NCBI RefSeq assembly: GCF_004124315.2
Contig: NZ_CP096889.1
Span: 2,773,001-2,837,000 of the forward strand
Reading direction: 5' to 3'
Length of the DNA: 64,000 nucleotides
From: Bacillus cabrialesii
GTDB lineage: Bacteria; Bacillota; Bacilli; Bacillales; Bacillaceae
How positions within the stretch are numbered: position 1 is the first letter of the stretch; every line of letters starts with the position of its first letter. Of the stretch, positions 25,588 to 34,963 are shown piece after piece. A program made the position numbers and the translations under genes. The notes beneath the pieces are model-generated. The model searched no databases. It saw only the letters and a list, made by a program, of their open reading frames with translations, and was not told the DNA's origin.

Positions 25588-27006
25588 TTACACAACTGTT
25601 TTTTCCTGATAAAACTTTCGGACATCAATGAAGTGTCCGTGAATGGCTGCCATTGCAGCCATTGCCGGGCTGACGAGATGTGTTCTTGCACCTTTTCCTT
25701 GTCTGCCCTCGAAGTTGCGGTTAGAGGTTGACGCACAGCGCTCTCCCTCAGGAACAACGTCATTATTCATGCTCAAACACATGCTGCAGCCTGACTCTCT
25801 CCATTCAAATCCAGCTTCCAGAAAAATCTGGTCAAGTCCTTCTTTTTCCGCCTGAAGCTTCACGCTTTGAGATCCGGGAACGACGATGGCTCTTACACTG
25901 TCTGCCACCTTCTTCCCTTTGATCATATCGGCAGCCTGGCGAAGGTCAGTCATGCGAGAATTTGTGCAGGAACCGATAAATACGTGCTCCACTTTAATGT
26001 CTTCAATTTTTTGATGAGGGGTCAGCCCCATATATTCATAAGCGCGAATGGCTTCTTTTTTGTCATCTTCTGCGGAAAAGCTTTCCGGCGCTGGAACTTC
26101 AGAATCGACAGGAAGAACCATTCCCGGGTTGATGCCCCATGTCACCATAGGAGAAATGTCGTTGCCGTCAAGAACGATAGATTTATCATAAACAGCGCCC
26201 GGATCTGTACGCAACGCCTTCCATTCCTCTACGGCCTTATCAAATTCTTCTTCTTTTGGCGTGTACTTGCGGTTTTTGCAATATTCAAATGTCACCTCGT
26301 CAGGTGCAATCAAACCAGCTCTTGCCCCTGCCTCTATTGACATATTGCAAACAGTCATCCGTTCATCCATCGTCATATTTCTGAATACTTCCCCAGTGTA
26401 TTCAATGACGTAGCCAGTGCCGAATTTCACTCCGTATTTGCCGATGACAGCAAGAATGACATCCTTTGCCGTTACCCCTTTTTGAAGCGTTCCGTCTACG
26501 CGCACTTCAAGTGTTTTCGGACGTTGCTGCCAAAGTGTCTGTGTGGATAGGACATGTTCAACTTCACTCGTCCCGATTCCGAACGCAAGGGCGCCGAACG
26601 CGCCATGGGTTGATGTATGGCTGTCGCCGCATACAATCGTTTTCCCTGGAAGAGTCAAACCCAGTTCAGGGCCGACGACGTGGACAATCCCTTGATCCAC
26701 ACTGTGAAGATCGGCAAGGCGCACGCCAAATTCTTCGCAATTCCGTTCAAGCGCCGTCACTTGACGTTTCGCCACTTCATCCTTTATCTCAAAACGATTG
26801 ACGGTCGGGATGTTATGGTCCATTGTCGCAAATGTGTTTTGCGGTCTTCTGACCTTCCTTCCCTTTTGTCTTAATCCCTCAAATGCCTGAGGAGACGTCA
26901 CCTCATGGATAAGATGCAAATCTATATAGAGAAGATCGGGTTTTCCCTCACCATGTTTTACAATATGCTGATCCCAAATCTTTTCGATGATTGTTCGAGG
27001 CATCAT
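25588..27006 (-). CDS. leuC: 3-isopropylmalate dehydratase large subunit LeuC
   Basis: Iron-sulphur enzyme of leucine synthesis. The 472-residue protein belongs to the aconitase family, with substrate loop VCGDSHTSTHGAFG. The 4Fe-4S cysteines are visible in GSCTNSR and in the CSMC pair near the C-terminus. It lies between leuB and leuD in one operon. Confidence 0.98.
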   Translation of the reverse strand: MMPRTIIEKIWDQHIVKHGEGKPDLLYIDLHLIHEVTSPQAFEGLRQKGRKVRRPQNTFATMDHNIPTVNRFEIKDEVAKRQVTALERNCEEFGVRLADLHSVDQGIVHVVGPELGLTLPGKTIVCGDSHTSTHGAFGALAFGIGTSEVEHVLSTQTLWQQRPKTLEVRVDGTLQKGVTAKDVILAVIGKYGVKFGTGYVIEYTGEVFRNMTMDERMTVCNMSIEAGARAGLIAPDEVTFEYCKNRKYTPKEEEFDKAVEEWKALRTDPGAVYDKSIVLDGNDISPMVTWGINPGMVLPVDSEVPAPESFSAEDDKKEAIRAYEYMGLTPHQKIEDIKVEHVFIGSCTNSRMTDLRQAADMIKGKKVADSVRAIVVPGSQSVKLQAEKEGLDQIFLEAGFEWRESGCSMCLSMNNDVVPEGERCASTSNRNFEGRQGKGARTHLVSPAMAAMAAIHGHFIDVRKFYQEKTVV

Positions 27007-27057
27007 CTTTTATTTCCTCCCTCTACCTATGAACTAAGACCGCTTTAACGTAAGCTG

Positions 27058-28155
27058 TCACACATTAGAAATTATATTTTCACTCATTATTGCTGCCTTA
27101 ACTTCCTCTGTAATGGCCTGAGTGCTGCTGAACTCTTCGCCACGTGCCAAGTCTCTTGTTCTTTTTCCAGAAATCAAGACTTTGTTAACCGCATCTTCTA
27201 CAGCTTTCGCTTCCTCTTCAAGCCCGAAAGATGTTCTCAAAAGCATTGCCGCTGACAATATGGCCGCGAACGGATTTGCCATCCCTTTACCGGCTATGTC
27301 AGGCGCGGAGCCATGAACAGGCTCAAACAGATGGAGGCCTGAGCTTGATAGGCTGGCTGACGGAAGCATTCCGAGTGACCCTGTCAGCATGGATGCTTCA
27401 TCGCTTAAAATATCACCGAACATGTTTTCAGTCACCACGACATCAAATTGATTCGGTGCATAAATCAGCTGCATGGCTGCGTTATCCACAAGCATGTGCT
27501 CCAGCTTCACATCAGGAAACTCTTTTGCAACGTCCTCAGCCACTTCACGCCACAGTCTGCTTGATTCAAGAACGTTCGCTTTGTCAACAGAGGTCACTTT
27601 GCCGTTTCTGGCTGCCGCCATTTTAAAGCCCTCTCTGATTACGCGTTCAATTTCCGTCCGCTTATAAAACAGTGTGTCTACAGCTTCCTGCTCACCTTCA
27701 GTGTTTACATAGCGTTTACTCGGCTGGCCGAAATACAAGCCGCCTGTCAGCTCACGAACGATAACGAAATCAACGTTGTCTATATATTCTTTTTTCAAAG
27801 GTGAAGCGTCAGAAAGGCTTTCAAACACCTTCACAGGCCGCAAATTCGCAAACAGATCAAGCTGTTTTCTGATGCTGAGCAGCCCTTTTTCCGGTCTCAG
27901 CTCGGAAGGATTTTGATCCCATTTCGGTCCGCCGACAGCGCCAAGCAATATAGCGTCCGCATTTTTACAAGCGGCAACGGTTTCCTCTGGGAGGGGGTTG
28001 TTATGTTTGTCAATCGCCGCCCCTCCAATCAAGCCATATTCAAAATCAAATTCATGGTTAAAGCGTTCGGCAACACTTTTCAGGACGTCTGTCGCTGATT
28101 CTAATACTTCAGGGCCGATCCCGTCTCCGGGCAATAGAGCAATACGTTTCTTCAA
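27058..28155 (-). CDS. leuB: 3-isopropylmalate dehydrogenase LeuB
   Basis: NAD-dependent oxidative decarboxylase, third step of leucine synthesis. The 365-residue protein starts LLPGDGIGPEV and carries the metal/substrate motif MFGDILSDEASMLTGSLGMLPSA of the isocitrate/isopropylmalate dehydrogenase family. It is 20 bp after leuA and 51 bp before leuC. Confidence 0.98.
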   Translation of the reverse strand: MKKRIALLPGDGIGPEVLESATDVLKSVAERFNHEFDFEYGLIGGAAIDKHNNPLPEETVAACKNADAILLGAVGGPKWDQNPSELRPEKGLLSIRKQLDLFANLRPVKVFESLSDASPLKKEYIDNVDFVIVRELTGGLYFGQPSKRYVNTEGEQEAVDTLFYKRTEIERVIREGFKMAAARNGKVTSVDKANVLESSRLWREVAEDVAKEFPDVKLEHMLVDNAAMQLIYAPNQFDVVVTENMFGDILSDEASMLTGSLGMLPSASLSSSGLHLFEPVHGSAPDIAGKGMANPFAAILSAAMLLRTSFGLEEEAKAVEDAVNKVLISGKRTRDLARGEEFSSTQAITEEVKAAIMSENIISNV

Positions 28156-28175
28156 GTTAACCGTTCTCCTTTCTA

Positions 28176-29732
28176 TTATGATCCGACAGCTGTATGGTTT
28201 TTAAGTCCGCTCATATTTGATTGGAAAACCAATTGACGGTTGACTGCGTTCAAATAGGCTTTCGCTGAAGCTTCTAATACGTCTTGCGCTATGCCCCGCC
28301 CTGCTGATTCTTTTCCGTTCACCAAAACTCTGACATACACCTGGGCAAATGCGTCCTCGCCTTTTCTGTTGGACTGAATGCGGTAGTCCAAGAGCTCCAC
28401 GTCTTTATCGATGCAGCGCTCAAGCGTATTGTAGATCGCTTCCACGCTTCCGGCTCCAGTTGCCGCTTCCTGAATAAGCTCTGCGTTTTCTTGATTTTTC
28501 AAAGAAAGTGTAGCCGTAGGAACCTGACTTGTTCCGTAATGCACTTGCAGGGAAAGAAATTCATACCCAATCTTGCGGTCTGTTACTTTTTCTTCTAAAA
28601 TAAGAGAAACAAGATCCTCATCAGTGATTTCTTTTTTCTTCTCAGTCAATTCTTTGAACATCGTAAAGAATTTATTAATCTCTTCATTATCAAATTGGAA
28701 TCCTAAAGCAGTCAGCCGGTCTTTAAATGCGTGGCGTCCGGAATGTTTACCCAGGACAAGCGCATCTGCTGTTACACCGACAAGCTCCGGTGAAATAATT
28801 TCATAAGTCGATTTTTCTTTTAAGAAGCCGTCCTGATGGATGCCTGATTCATGAGCAAATGCATTATCGCCCACAATCGCTTTGTTGCGCGGAACAGCCA
28901 TGCCTGTCAGCTTGCTTACTAAATCGCTTGTTCGCTTAATCTCGTTCAATGTAATGCCTGTTTCGACTTGGTAGAAATCTTTTCTAATATGAAGGGCAAC
29001 GGCAATTTCCTCTAATGCCGCGTTTCCGGCTCTTTCACCGATTCCGTTCACAGCACATTCAATTTGATCAGCGCCATTTTCAATCGCAGCAAGAGAGTTT
29101 GCGACCGCCATTCCTAAATCATCATGACAGTGGGCCGACAGCTTTGCTTGCTGAATGTTCGAAACGTTTTCCTTCATATATTTAAAAATATTTCCGTATT
29201 CCGCCGGGGCCAGGTAGCCGACCGTGTCCGGAAGATTAATAACACTGGCGCCTGCGTCGATGACTTTCTCGACGATTTCCGCTAAAAACGGCAGTTCAGT
29301 GCGGCAGGCATCTTCAGCTGACCATTGCACAACCGGAAAACGCTCTTTTGCGTATTTCACCATTTCAACCGCTCTCTCAATCACTTGCTCACGAGTCATT
29401 TTCAGCTTGTGTTTCAAATGAATGTCCGATGTGGCGATAAATACGTGAATTCTCGGTTGAGCACCGTCCTTTAACGCTTCCCAAGCAGCATCAATATCAC
29501 CTTTTACACAACGGGCTAGACCGGTCACTGAGCTATTTTTAATGGTTCTTGCGATTTCCTGAACAGCTAAAAAGTCACCTCGGGACGAAGCGGGAAACCC
29601 CGCTTCAATGATATCTGCCCCGAGTCTTTCGAGCTGCTTTGCTATGGCAAGTTTCTCCTGTGTATTTAAGTTCACGCCAGGGGACTGTTCACCATCACGA
29701 AGCGTCGTATCGAAAAAATTAATTTTGCGCAA
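28176..29732 (-). CDS. leuA: 2-isopropylmalate synthase LeuA
   Basis: Condenses acetyl-CoA with 2-ketoisovalerate, the first leucine-specific step. The 518-residue protein has the TIM-barrel start DTTLRDGEQSPG, metal-binding HCHDDLGMAVANS and a C-terminal LeuA allosteric domain that binds leucine. The TTG start (29732) lies inside the end of ilvC, giving a 14-nt overlap and likely translational coupling. Confidence 0.97.
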   Translation of the reverse strand: MRKINFFDTTLRDGEQSPGVNLNTQEKLAIAKQLERLGADIIEAGFPASSRGDFLAVQEIARTIKNSSVTGLARCVKGDIDAAWEALKDGAQPRIHVFIATSDIHLKHKLKMTREQVIERAVEMVKYAKERFPVVQWSAEDACRTELPFLAEIVEKVIDAGASVINLPDTVGYLAPAEYGNIFKYMKENVSNIQQAKLSAHCHDDLGMAVANSLAAIENGADQIECAVNGIGERAGNAALEEIAVALHIRKDFYQVETGITLNEIKRTSDLVSKLTGMAVPRNKAIVGDNAFAHESGIHQDGFLKEKSTYEIISPELVGVTADALVLGKHSGRHAFKDRLTALGFQFDNEEINKFFTMFKELTEKKKEITDEDLVSLILEEKVTDRKIGYEFLSLQVHYGTSQVPTATLSLKNQENAELIQEAATGAGSVEAIYNTLERCIDKDVELLDYRIQSNRKGEDAFAQVYVRVLVNGKESAGRGIAQDVLEASAKAYLNAVNRQLVFQSNMSGLKNHTAVGS

Positions 29733-30747
29733 CGGAGACCACCGCTTCCTTCTTCTTGCCTTGTTTCACAAACGGCATCATTTCACGAAGCTTTCTTCCC
29801 ACCACTTCGATTTGATGTTCGTTTTCGCTCGCATTGATGGCGTTGAAACGAGGACGGTTTACTTGGTTTTCGACGATCCACTCTTTTGCGAATGTGCCGT
29901 TTTGAATATCTTTTAATACTTCTTTCATAGATTCTTTTACTTTAGCGTCTACAACGCGAGGGCCTGATACGAAATCTCCCCACTGTGCTGTGTCAGAGAT
30001 TGAATATCTCATGCCCGCTAGTCCTTCTTCGTACATAAGGTCTACGATTAATTTCAGCTCGTGAAGACACTCGAAGTATGCAAGTTCAGGCTGATAACCC
30101 GCTTCAGTTAATGTTTCAAATCCAGCTTTGACAAGGGCGCTTAATCCTCCGCAAAGAACTGCTTGCTCACCGAACAAATCTGTTTCTGTTTCTTCTTTAA
30201 ATGTCGTTTCCAAAACGCCCGCTCTTGCGCCGCCGATTCCTTTTGCATATGCAAGGGCTTTGTCTCTCGCTTCACCAGTCACATCTTGATAGATCGCGAA
30301 CAATGCCGGTACGCCAGCTCCTTGCTCGTATGTTCTTCTAACTAAGTGTCCCGGGCCTTTAGGCGCTACCAAGAATACATCGACATCCGCCGGAGGAACA
30401 ATTTGATGGAAATGAACGTTAAATCCGTGAGCGAATACTAATGATTTTCCAGCAGTCAATTCATCTTTAATTTCAGCTTCGTAAACTTTTTGCTGCTGTT
30501 CATCCGGAAGCAGAACCATGATGATTTCGGCTTGCGCTGCCGCTTCTTTTACTGAAAATACTTTATGTCCGTCTTCTTGTGCCTGAGTGAAAGATCTTCC
30601 TTGTCTAACACCGACGATCACGTCAACTCCGCTTTCTTTAAGGTTCAAGGCATGTGCGTGACCTTGCGAACCGTACCCGATAACCGCTACTGTTTTTCCA
30701 GCCAATACGTTCTCTTTGATATCACCGTTATAATATACTTTTACCAT
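29719..30747 (-). CDS. ilvC: Ketol-acid reductoisomerase IlvC
   Basis: NADP-dependent isomeroreductase of isoleucine/valine synthesis. The 342-residue class I enzyme carries the NADP motif GYGSQGHAHALNLKESG near residue 24 and the C-terminal metal-binding region LKLIVDLMYEEG. The end overlaps leuA by 14 nt. Confidence 0.98.
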   Translation of the reverse strand: MVKVYYNGDIKENVLAGKTVAVIGYGSQGHAHALNLKESGVDVIVGVRQGRSFTQAQEDGHKVFSVKEAAAQAEIIMVLLPDEQQQKVYEAEIKDELTAGKSLVFAHGFNVHFHQIVPPADVDVFLVAPKGPGHLVRRTYEQGAGVPALFAIYQDVTGEARDKALAYAKGIGGARAGVLETTFKEETETDLFGEQAVLCGGLSALVKAGFETLTEAGYQPELAYFECLHELKLIVDLMYEEGLAGMRYSISDTAQWGDFVSGPRVVDAKVKESMKEVLKDIQNGTFAKEWIVENQVNRPRFNAINASENEHQIEVVGRKLREMMPFVKQGKKKEAVVSVAQN

Positions 30748-30770
30748 TTCAATCTCTCCCTTGTTATGTT

Positions 30771-31289
30771 TTATACAATAGATATTGTTTTATTGGATGA
30801 CGCCTTTTGCTGGGTTCCCCGCGCAAAAGCCGTTGTACCTGTTCTCGCGATTTCTTTAATGCCATAAGGTTTTAACAATTCAATAAGCGCTTCAATTTTG
30901 TTAGATTCGCCTGTCACCTGAACAACAATGCTGTCTCTGCTGACATCAACGACAGAGGCTCTGAACGGTTCTATGATTCCATTAATCTCTGATCTCGTTG
31001 ACGGTGCGGAAACGACCTTGATTAAGGCCAGCTCCCTTTGGACAATCGATTGATTCGTGATGTCCGTGACTTTCAGCACATCAATCTGTTTGTTGAGCTG
31101 TTTTGTCAGCTGTTCAACATCATTTTCTCCTTCAACGTGAACGACAAAGGTGATTCTGGAAACGCCGGTTGTTTCTGTGTGTCCGACTGTAATGCTTTCA
31201 ATGTTGTAATGTCTTTTTGTGAATAGACCGGTGATCCGGTTCAACACGCCGGAACGGTTCACCACAGTTAATGTGATAATTCTTTTCAA
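30771..31289 (-). CDS. ilvH: Acetolactate synthase small subunit IlvH
   Basis: Regulatory subunit of acetohydroxyacid synthase. The 172-residue protein has an N-terminal ACT domain (LTVVNRSGVLNRITGLFTKR) for valine feedback, and a C-terminal ACT-like domain. Its start overlaps the ilvB stop by 4 nt, which is usual for the pair. It is also called ilvN. Confidence 0.97.
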   Translation of the reverse strand: MKRIITLTVVNRSGVLNRITGLFTKRHYNIESITVGHTETTGVSRITFVVHVEGENDVEQLTKQLNKQIDVLKVTDITNQSIVQRELALIKVVSAPSTRSEINGIIEPFRASVVDVSRDSIVVQVTGESNKIEALIELLKPYGIKEIARTGTTAFARGTQQKASSNKTISIV

Positions 31290-33010
31290 GGTTTCACCCC
31301 CACCATTTCATGCAGCCCTTTCCCCGGAGCCACCATCGGGAATACTTTTTCTTCGCTGGCAACCCGCACGTCAATGACAACCGGTTCTTTTGATGTTAAT
31401 GCCTCTTCCAGTTTTTCTTTTGCTTCCGCTTCTGAGGAAATTCTCATGCCTTTAATGCCGTATGCTTCTGACAATTTGACAAAATCAGGCTGAGAAGCGA
31501 ATTTAGATTCTGAATAACGTTCTTCATAGAAAATTTCCTGCCACTGTCTGACCATTCCGAGACAAGCGTTATTTAAAATCACGACTTTGACCGGAAGATT
31601 CAATTCGCGAATGACATCGAGTTCTTGAAGCGTCATTTGAAAACCGCCGTCTCCGAGAACCGCGACTACAGTGGCATCTTTATCTGCCAGCTGTGCGCCA
31701 ATCGCTGCCGGAAGGCCGAAGCCCATCGTTCCAAGTCCGCCTGATGTGACCCATTTATCTGCTTTTTGGAACGGATAGAATTGCGCTGACCACATTTGAT
31801 GCTGGCCGACATCCGTTGCGACAACGGCCTCGCCTTTTGTAAATTGATGAATATATTCAATCAATTTCTGAGGTTTAAAGCCTTCTTCTTCATTATCTAC
31901 ATACCAGAGCGGGTACTCTTCTTTCCAAGCGGCGAGCTGCGTTTTCCATTCGCCTGAATCGCTTTGTTTGCCGTCTTGTTTGATCAGCTCCTGCAGGACG
32001 ATCTTGCTGTCTCCGACTACAGGAATCTGTGTTTTCATGATTTTTCCGATTTCAGCCGGATCAATATCGATGTGAGCAACCTTTGCGTTTCTTGCAAAGT
32101 GCTTCAGATTTCCTGTGACACGGTCATCAAAACGGGCTCCGATACTGATTAAGAGATCACAATCATGAAGAGCCATATTGGCTGTATAAGTGCCGTGCAT
32201 TCCCGCCATCCCCAGGAAAAGCGGATGGTCAGCCGGGAAACCTCCGAGCCCCAAAAGGGTGTGTGCCACAGGGATTTGCTGCTGCTCAACATAATTTTTT
32301 AATTCTTCTGACGCTTTTCCGTGCAGGACGCCCGCACCCGCCAGGATCACCGGTTTCTTTGCGCTGCTTACAGCTTCCACAAGCTTGCGGATCTGCAAAT
32401 AATTCGGCTCTGTTGTCGGCTGGTATCCCGGGAGATTCATCTCATGATCGTAGCTGAATTTCCCTTCAATTGTTGCTACATCTTTCGGAATATCAATTAA
32501 TACAGGTCCGGGTCTTCCAGTTGTTGCAATATGGAACGCTTCTTTAATGATGCGCGGCAGATCTTCCGGCTGACGAACCTGGTAGCTGTGTTTTGTCACC
32601 GGCATCGTAATTCCTAAAATGTCCGCTTCCTGAAATGCATCGCTTCCGATAACGGAGGTTGCTACCTGCCCTGTAAAGACAACTAGCGGCAATGAATCAA
32701 TCATGGCATCGGCAAGGCCTGTCACAAGGTTTGTCGCTCCAGGTCCTGACGTGGCAATGACGACACCCGGTTTTCCAGACACTCTTGCGTATCCTTCCGC
32801 TGCATGAATCGCACCTTGTTCGTGACGGGGAAGGATATGCACCATCCCTGAATTGTAGAGTTTATCGTAAATCGGAAGCACAGCCCCGCCCGGATAACCG
32901 AAAATCATTTCTACTTTCTCTTTTTTTAATGATTCAATCAGCATTAATGCTCCGCTCATCGTCTGTGTACATTTGGCAGATGCAGAATCCACCTGTACAT
33001 TAGTCCCCAT
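31286..33010 (-). CDS. ilvB: Acetolactate synthase large subunit IlvB
   Basis: ThDP- and FAD-dependent enzyme forming acetolactate or acetohydroxybutyrate. The 574-residue protein shows RHEQGAIHAAEGYAR with the activating Glu. The ThDP motif begins at GDGGFQMTLQELD and ends at VVILNN. ATG at 33010 follows AAAGGAGG. It is the first gene of the operon, about 480 bp downstream of the promoter, with a T-box leader in between. Confidence 0.98.
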   Translation of the reverse strand: MGTNVQVDSASAKCTQTMSGALMLIESLKKEKVEMIFGYPGGAVLPIYDKLYNSGMVHILPRHEQGAIHAAEGYARVSGKPGVVIATSGPGATNLVTGLADAMIDSLPLVVFTGQVATSVIGSDAFQEADILGITMPVTKHSYQVRQPEDLPRIIKEAFHIATTGRPGPVLIDIPKDVATIEGKFSYDHEMNLPGYQPTTEPNYLQIRKLVEAVSSAKKPVILAGAGVLHGKASEELKNYVEQQQIPVAHTLLGLGGFPADHPLFLGMAGMHGTYTANMALHDCDLLISIGARFDDRVTGNLKHFARNAKVAHIDIDPAEIGKIMKTQIPVVGDSKIVLQELIKQDGKQSDSGEWKTQLAAWKEEYPLWYVDNEEEGFKPQKLIEYIHQFTKGEAVVATDVGQHQMWSAQFYPFQKADKWVTSGGLGTMGFGLPAAIGAQLADKDATVVAVLGDGGFQMTLQELDVIRELNLPVKVVILNNACLGMVRQWQEIFYEERYSESKFASQPDFVKLSEAYGIKGMRISSEAEAKEKLEEALTSKEPVVIDVRVASEEKVFPMVAPGKGLHEMVGVKP

Positions 33011-33082
33011 TTTAGTTCCTCCTTTTGGATTTTCATCCTCTAAAGATCATCTTTTTTATTAGCTTGATAGCTGATTATTCAA

Positions 33083-33360
33083 TAAAAAAAGCCCTTCCAC
33101 CCACAATCAGCCGCGCAGTAAATGCGATAGCTAAAAGGGGCGAAAAGGCTCTTCTTTCCGCGGTACCACCCTTGTTTACGGCCTGATAATCGGCCGTCTC
33201 ATGGATATTTCTATCCGCTTTAATAACGAGTGAATCAAGTTCACCCGGCCAAGTCCTACTATGATTTCAGACTGGCACTCTGAGGCGAGTTCACCTTGTA
33301 AAGCCTCACCGGTTCTCAGCTTAACCCGGCTCTCTGTGGAAAACTTTATCAAGGCTACTT
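33083..33360 (-). promoter_or_regulatory. T-box leader of ilv-leu (tRNA-Leu sensor)
   Basis: T-box core AAGGGTGGTACCGCGG lies on the minus strand (about 33158-33173). A competing terminator ends in a T run at 33083-33089, and a stem I contains the likely leucine specifier CTC at 33287-33289 (context GTGAACTCGCC). It makes the operon responsive to uncharged tRNA-Leu. Confidence 0.93.
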
Positions 33361-33499
33361 ATCCTCATCTGCGCTTTTCATATTCAGTATTCCGGAACAG
33401 TTTTTCAGCTGTTCAAGAATAACTTTCGTTCGGATTTTTTTAAGGATCGAATTGCGATCAGTGTGTTTGTGAAGCTTGCGTTTATCTTTTGTTGAACTC

Positions 33500-33528
33500 A
33501 TATTACGCCGCTTTGGACGCAGTGTCAA
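33500..33528 (-). promoter_or_regulatory. SigA promoter of ilvBHC-leuABCD
   Basis: TTGACA, 17-bp spacer, TAATAT on the minus strand. Transcription from here gives a leader of about 480 nt. Confidence 0.88.
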
Positions 33529-33575
33529 CAGCATTTTTTAAAATTATTAGACAATTTAGATTAATCAAACTATAT

Positions 33576-33589
33576 TGTATACGCTTTCA
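33576..33589 (-). promoter_or_regulatory. CcpA (cre) site of ilv-leu
   Basis: TGAAAGCGTATACA on the minus strand, one mismatch to the cre consensus, about 50 bp upstream of the -35. CcpA is known to activate ilv-leu from such a site. Confidence 0.8.
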
Positions 33590-33686
33590 TTATTGGTACA
33601 CAAGGAATTGCAAATGTTAAAAGTTTTTATAATTTTTTTATTAATCTATTAACATTACAACAGAATTTTTCAATTTGATATAAACA

Positions 33687-33703
33687 TGTCATATTTTATG
33701 ACA
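33687..33703. promoter_or_regulatory. TnrA box upstream of ilv-leu
   Basis: TGTCATATTTTATGACA fits TGTNA-N7-TNACA with perfect symmetry. TnrA represses ilv-leu under nitrogen limitation in B. subtilis. CodY boxes are expected nearby but I see none of high quality. Confidence 0.75.
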
Positions 33704-33769
33704 TAATTTGATTGACATTTAGATCGCAGTCTGACAGATCATCTCGCACACCATATCCATTCGGATAGG

Positions 33770-33797
33770 CACTTAATCATTCAATCCTCATACATTG
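33770..33797 (+). promoter_or_regulatory. Candidate SigK promoter of ysnD
   Basis: CAC followed at about 15-16 bp by CATACATTG, close to the SigK pattern (AC, then CATA-NNN-TA). Late mother-cell expression would suit a coat protein. Confidence 0.5.
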
Positions 33798-33826
33798 ATC
33801 ATATCTTGCAAAGAAAAGGTGATTCG

Positions 33827-34156
33827 ATGAATAAATCATTAGCTGACATGCAAGCATTCCCCGCTGGCTTTCCCAGCTTACCGCAGCCGTATTATCCGGC
33901 ATCTCCTTCCTTTTACCAGCAAAGCTATCAGCCGTTTGGAGGCTATGGCGGGTACGGACAGCCGTACAGCCAGGCATACAGCCCGTTAAGCACTCCCTCT
34001 GCTATGTACTCCTCCTATCCATATGCTTCAGGATTTTACGGACAGCAATTTTCAGGTGCAGGCTTCAGCGGCCATGGCGGCGGTTTCAGTATTCCGGCTA
34101 CACACGCCGGAGGATTCAGCGGGGCACCAGGCGTACACGGGGGCTTTAGATATTAA
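33827..34156 (+). CDS. ysnD: YsnD, low-complexity spore coat-type protein
   Basis: 109-residue protein rich in Gly, Tyr, Pro, Ser and Gln (for example FGGYGGYGQPY and SGHGGGFS), with no catalytic motif. This composition is typical of Bacillus coat and crust proteins, and YsnD is listed as a coat component in B. subtilis as far as I recall. ATG at 33827 follows AAAGGTGAT; an upstream TTG has no ribosome-binding site. It is monocistronic, divergent from ilvB, with its own terminator. Confidence 0.85.
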   Translation: MNKSLADMQAFPAGFPSLPQPYYPASPSFYQQSYQPFGGYGGYGQPYSQAYSPLSTPSAMYSSYPYASGFYGQQFSGAGFSGHGGGFSIPATHAGGFSGAPGVHGGFRY

Positions 34157-34167
34157 AGAAAACCACA

Positions 34168-34200
34168 AGGGCCGAACATCTAATTCGGCCCCCTTTTTTT
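34168..34200 (+). terminator. Terminator of ysnD
   Basis: GGGCCGAA and TTCGGCCC arms followed by seven T. Confidence 0.92.
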
Positions 34201-34320
34201 ACTTTAAAACACCTTTCACAAATATAGTCAGATTTTCTGTCTTTATATTTGGAAACAGGATGGAATATGATTAAGATGAATTGAACTATGAAACCTGTAA
34301 GTTTTTGAGGAGGATTCGAA

Positions 34321-34776
34321 TTGTATATAAAAATAGATGATTTAACTGGACATCAGGTGATCTCACTTGTGGCTGAGCATGTACATAGCATGACACTCAT
34401 GTCCCCGCCCGAAAGCACCCATGCCCTAGGCTTAGAAAAGCTGAGAGGGGCTGAAATCACATTTTGGAGCGCATGGGATCATGATGAACTAGCCGGCTGC
34501 GGAGCGCTTAAAGAACTGGACAGAAGACATGGAGAAATCAAATCAATGCGAACGTCTTTATCCCATTTAAGAAAAGGCGTTGCCAAACAGATTCTCCAGC
34601 ACATCATAGAGGAGGCAAAAGAGCGCGGGTATGAGCGATTAAGCTTGGAAACGGGTTCAATGGCTTCATTTGAGCCCGCAAGAAAATTGTATGAAGGCTT
34701 CGGTTTCCAGTATTGCGAACCGTTTGCAGACTATGTTGAAGATCCGAACAGTGTGTTTATGACGAAGATATTGTGA
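34321..34776 (+). CDS. ysnE: GNAT-family N-acetyltransferase YsnE
   Basis: 151-residue GNAT enzyme. The acetyl-CoA loop appears as LRKGVAKQILQHIIEEA and the C-terminal part as YEGFGFQYCEPFADY. The start is a TTG at 34321 with an excellent TGAGGAGGA 6 nt upstream. The substrate is unknown from sequence; literature has implicated YsnE in indole-3-acetate formation, which the fold does not explain. It is monocistronic with its own terminator. Confidence 0.9.
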   Translation: MYIKIDDLTGHQVISLVAEHVHSMTLMSPPESTHALGLEKLRGAEITFWSAWDHDELAGCGALKELDRRHGEIKSMRTSLSHLRKGVAKQILQHIIEEAKERGYERLSLETGSMASFEPARKLYEGFGFQYCEPFADYVEDPNSVFMTKIL

Positions 34777-34789
34777 GACGTTTTTATTA

Positions 34790-34834
34790 GGATAGATAAG
34801 TGCAGAAGAAGTTCTGCCTTGTCTATCCTTTTTT
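34790..34834 (+). terminator. Terminator of ysnE
   Basis: Long hairpin GGATAGATAAG...CTTGTCTATCC enclosing TGCAGAA/TTCTGC, followed by T6. Confidence 0.9.
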
Positions 34835-34887
34835 ATCTTTACACACCTAATTTGCCTGTATAAAACACACCCAGTGTTTTTAATCTT

Positions 34888-34912
34888 GTTTATTTTAAAG
34901 AGCATCGGGAAT
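34888..34912 (+). promoter_or_regulatory. SigB promoter of ysnF
   Basis: GTTTAT, 13-bp spacer, GGGAAT closely matches SigB (GTTTAA, 12-15 bp, GGGTAT). ysnF is a known general-stress gene. Confidence 0.82.
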
Positions 34913-34963
34913 TAAAGACGACATGAACGATAAAATTCAAAATGAATATAGGAGGAGATTGAT

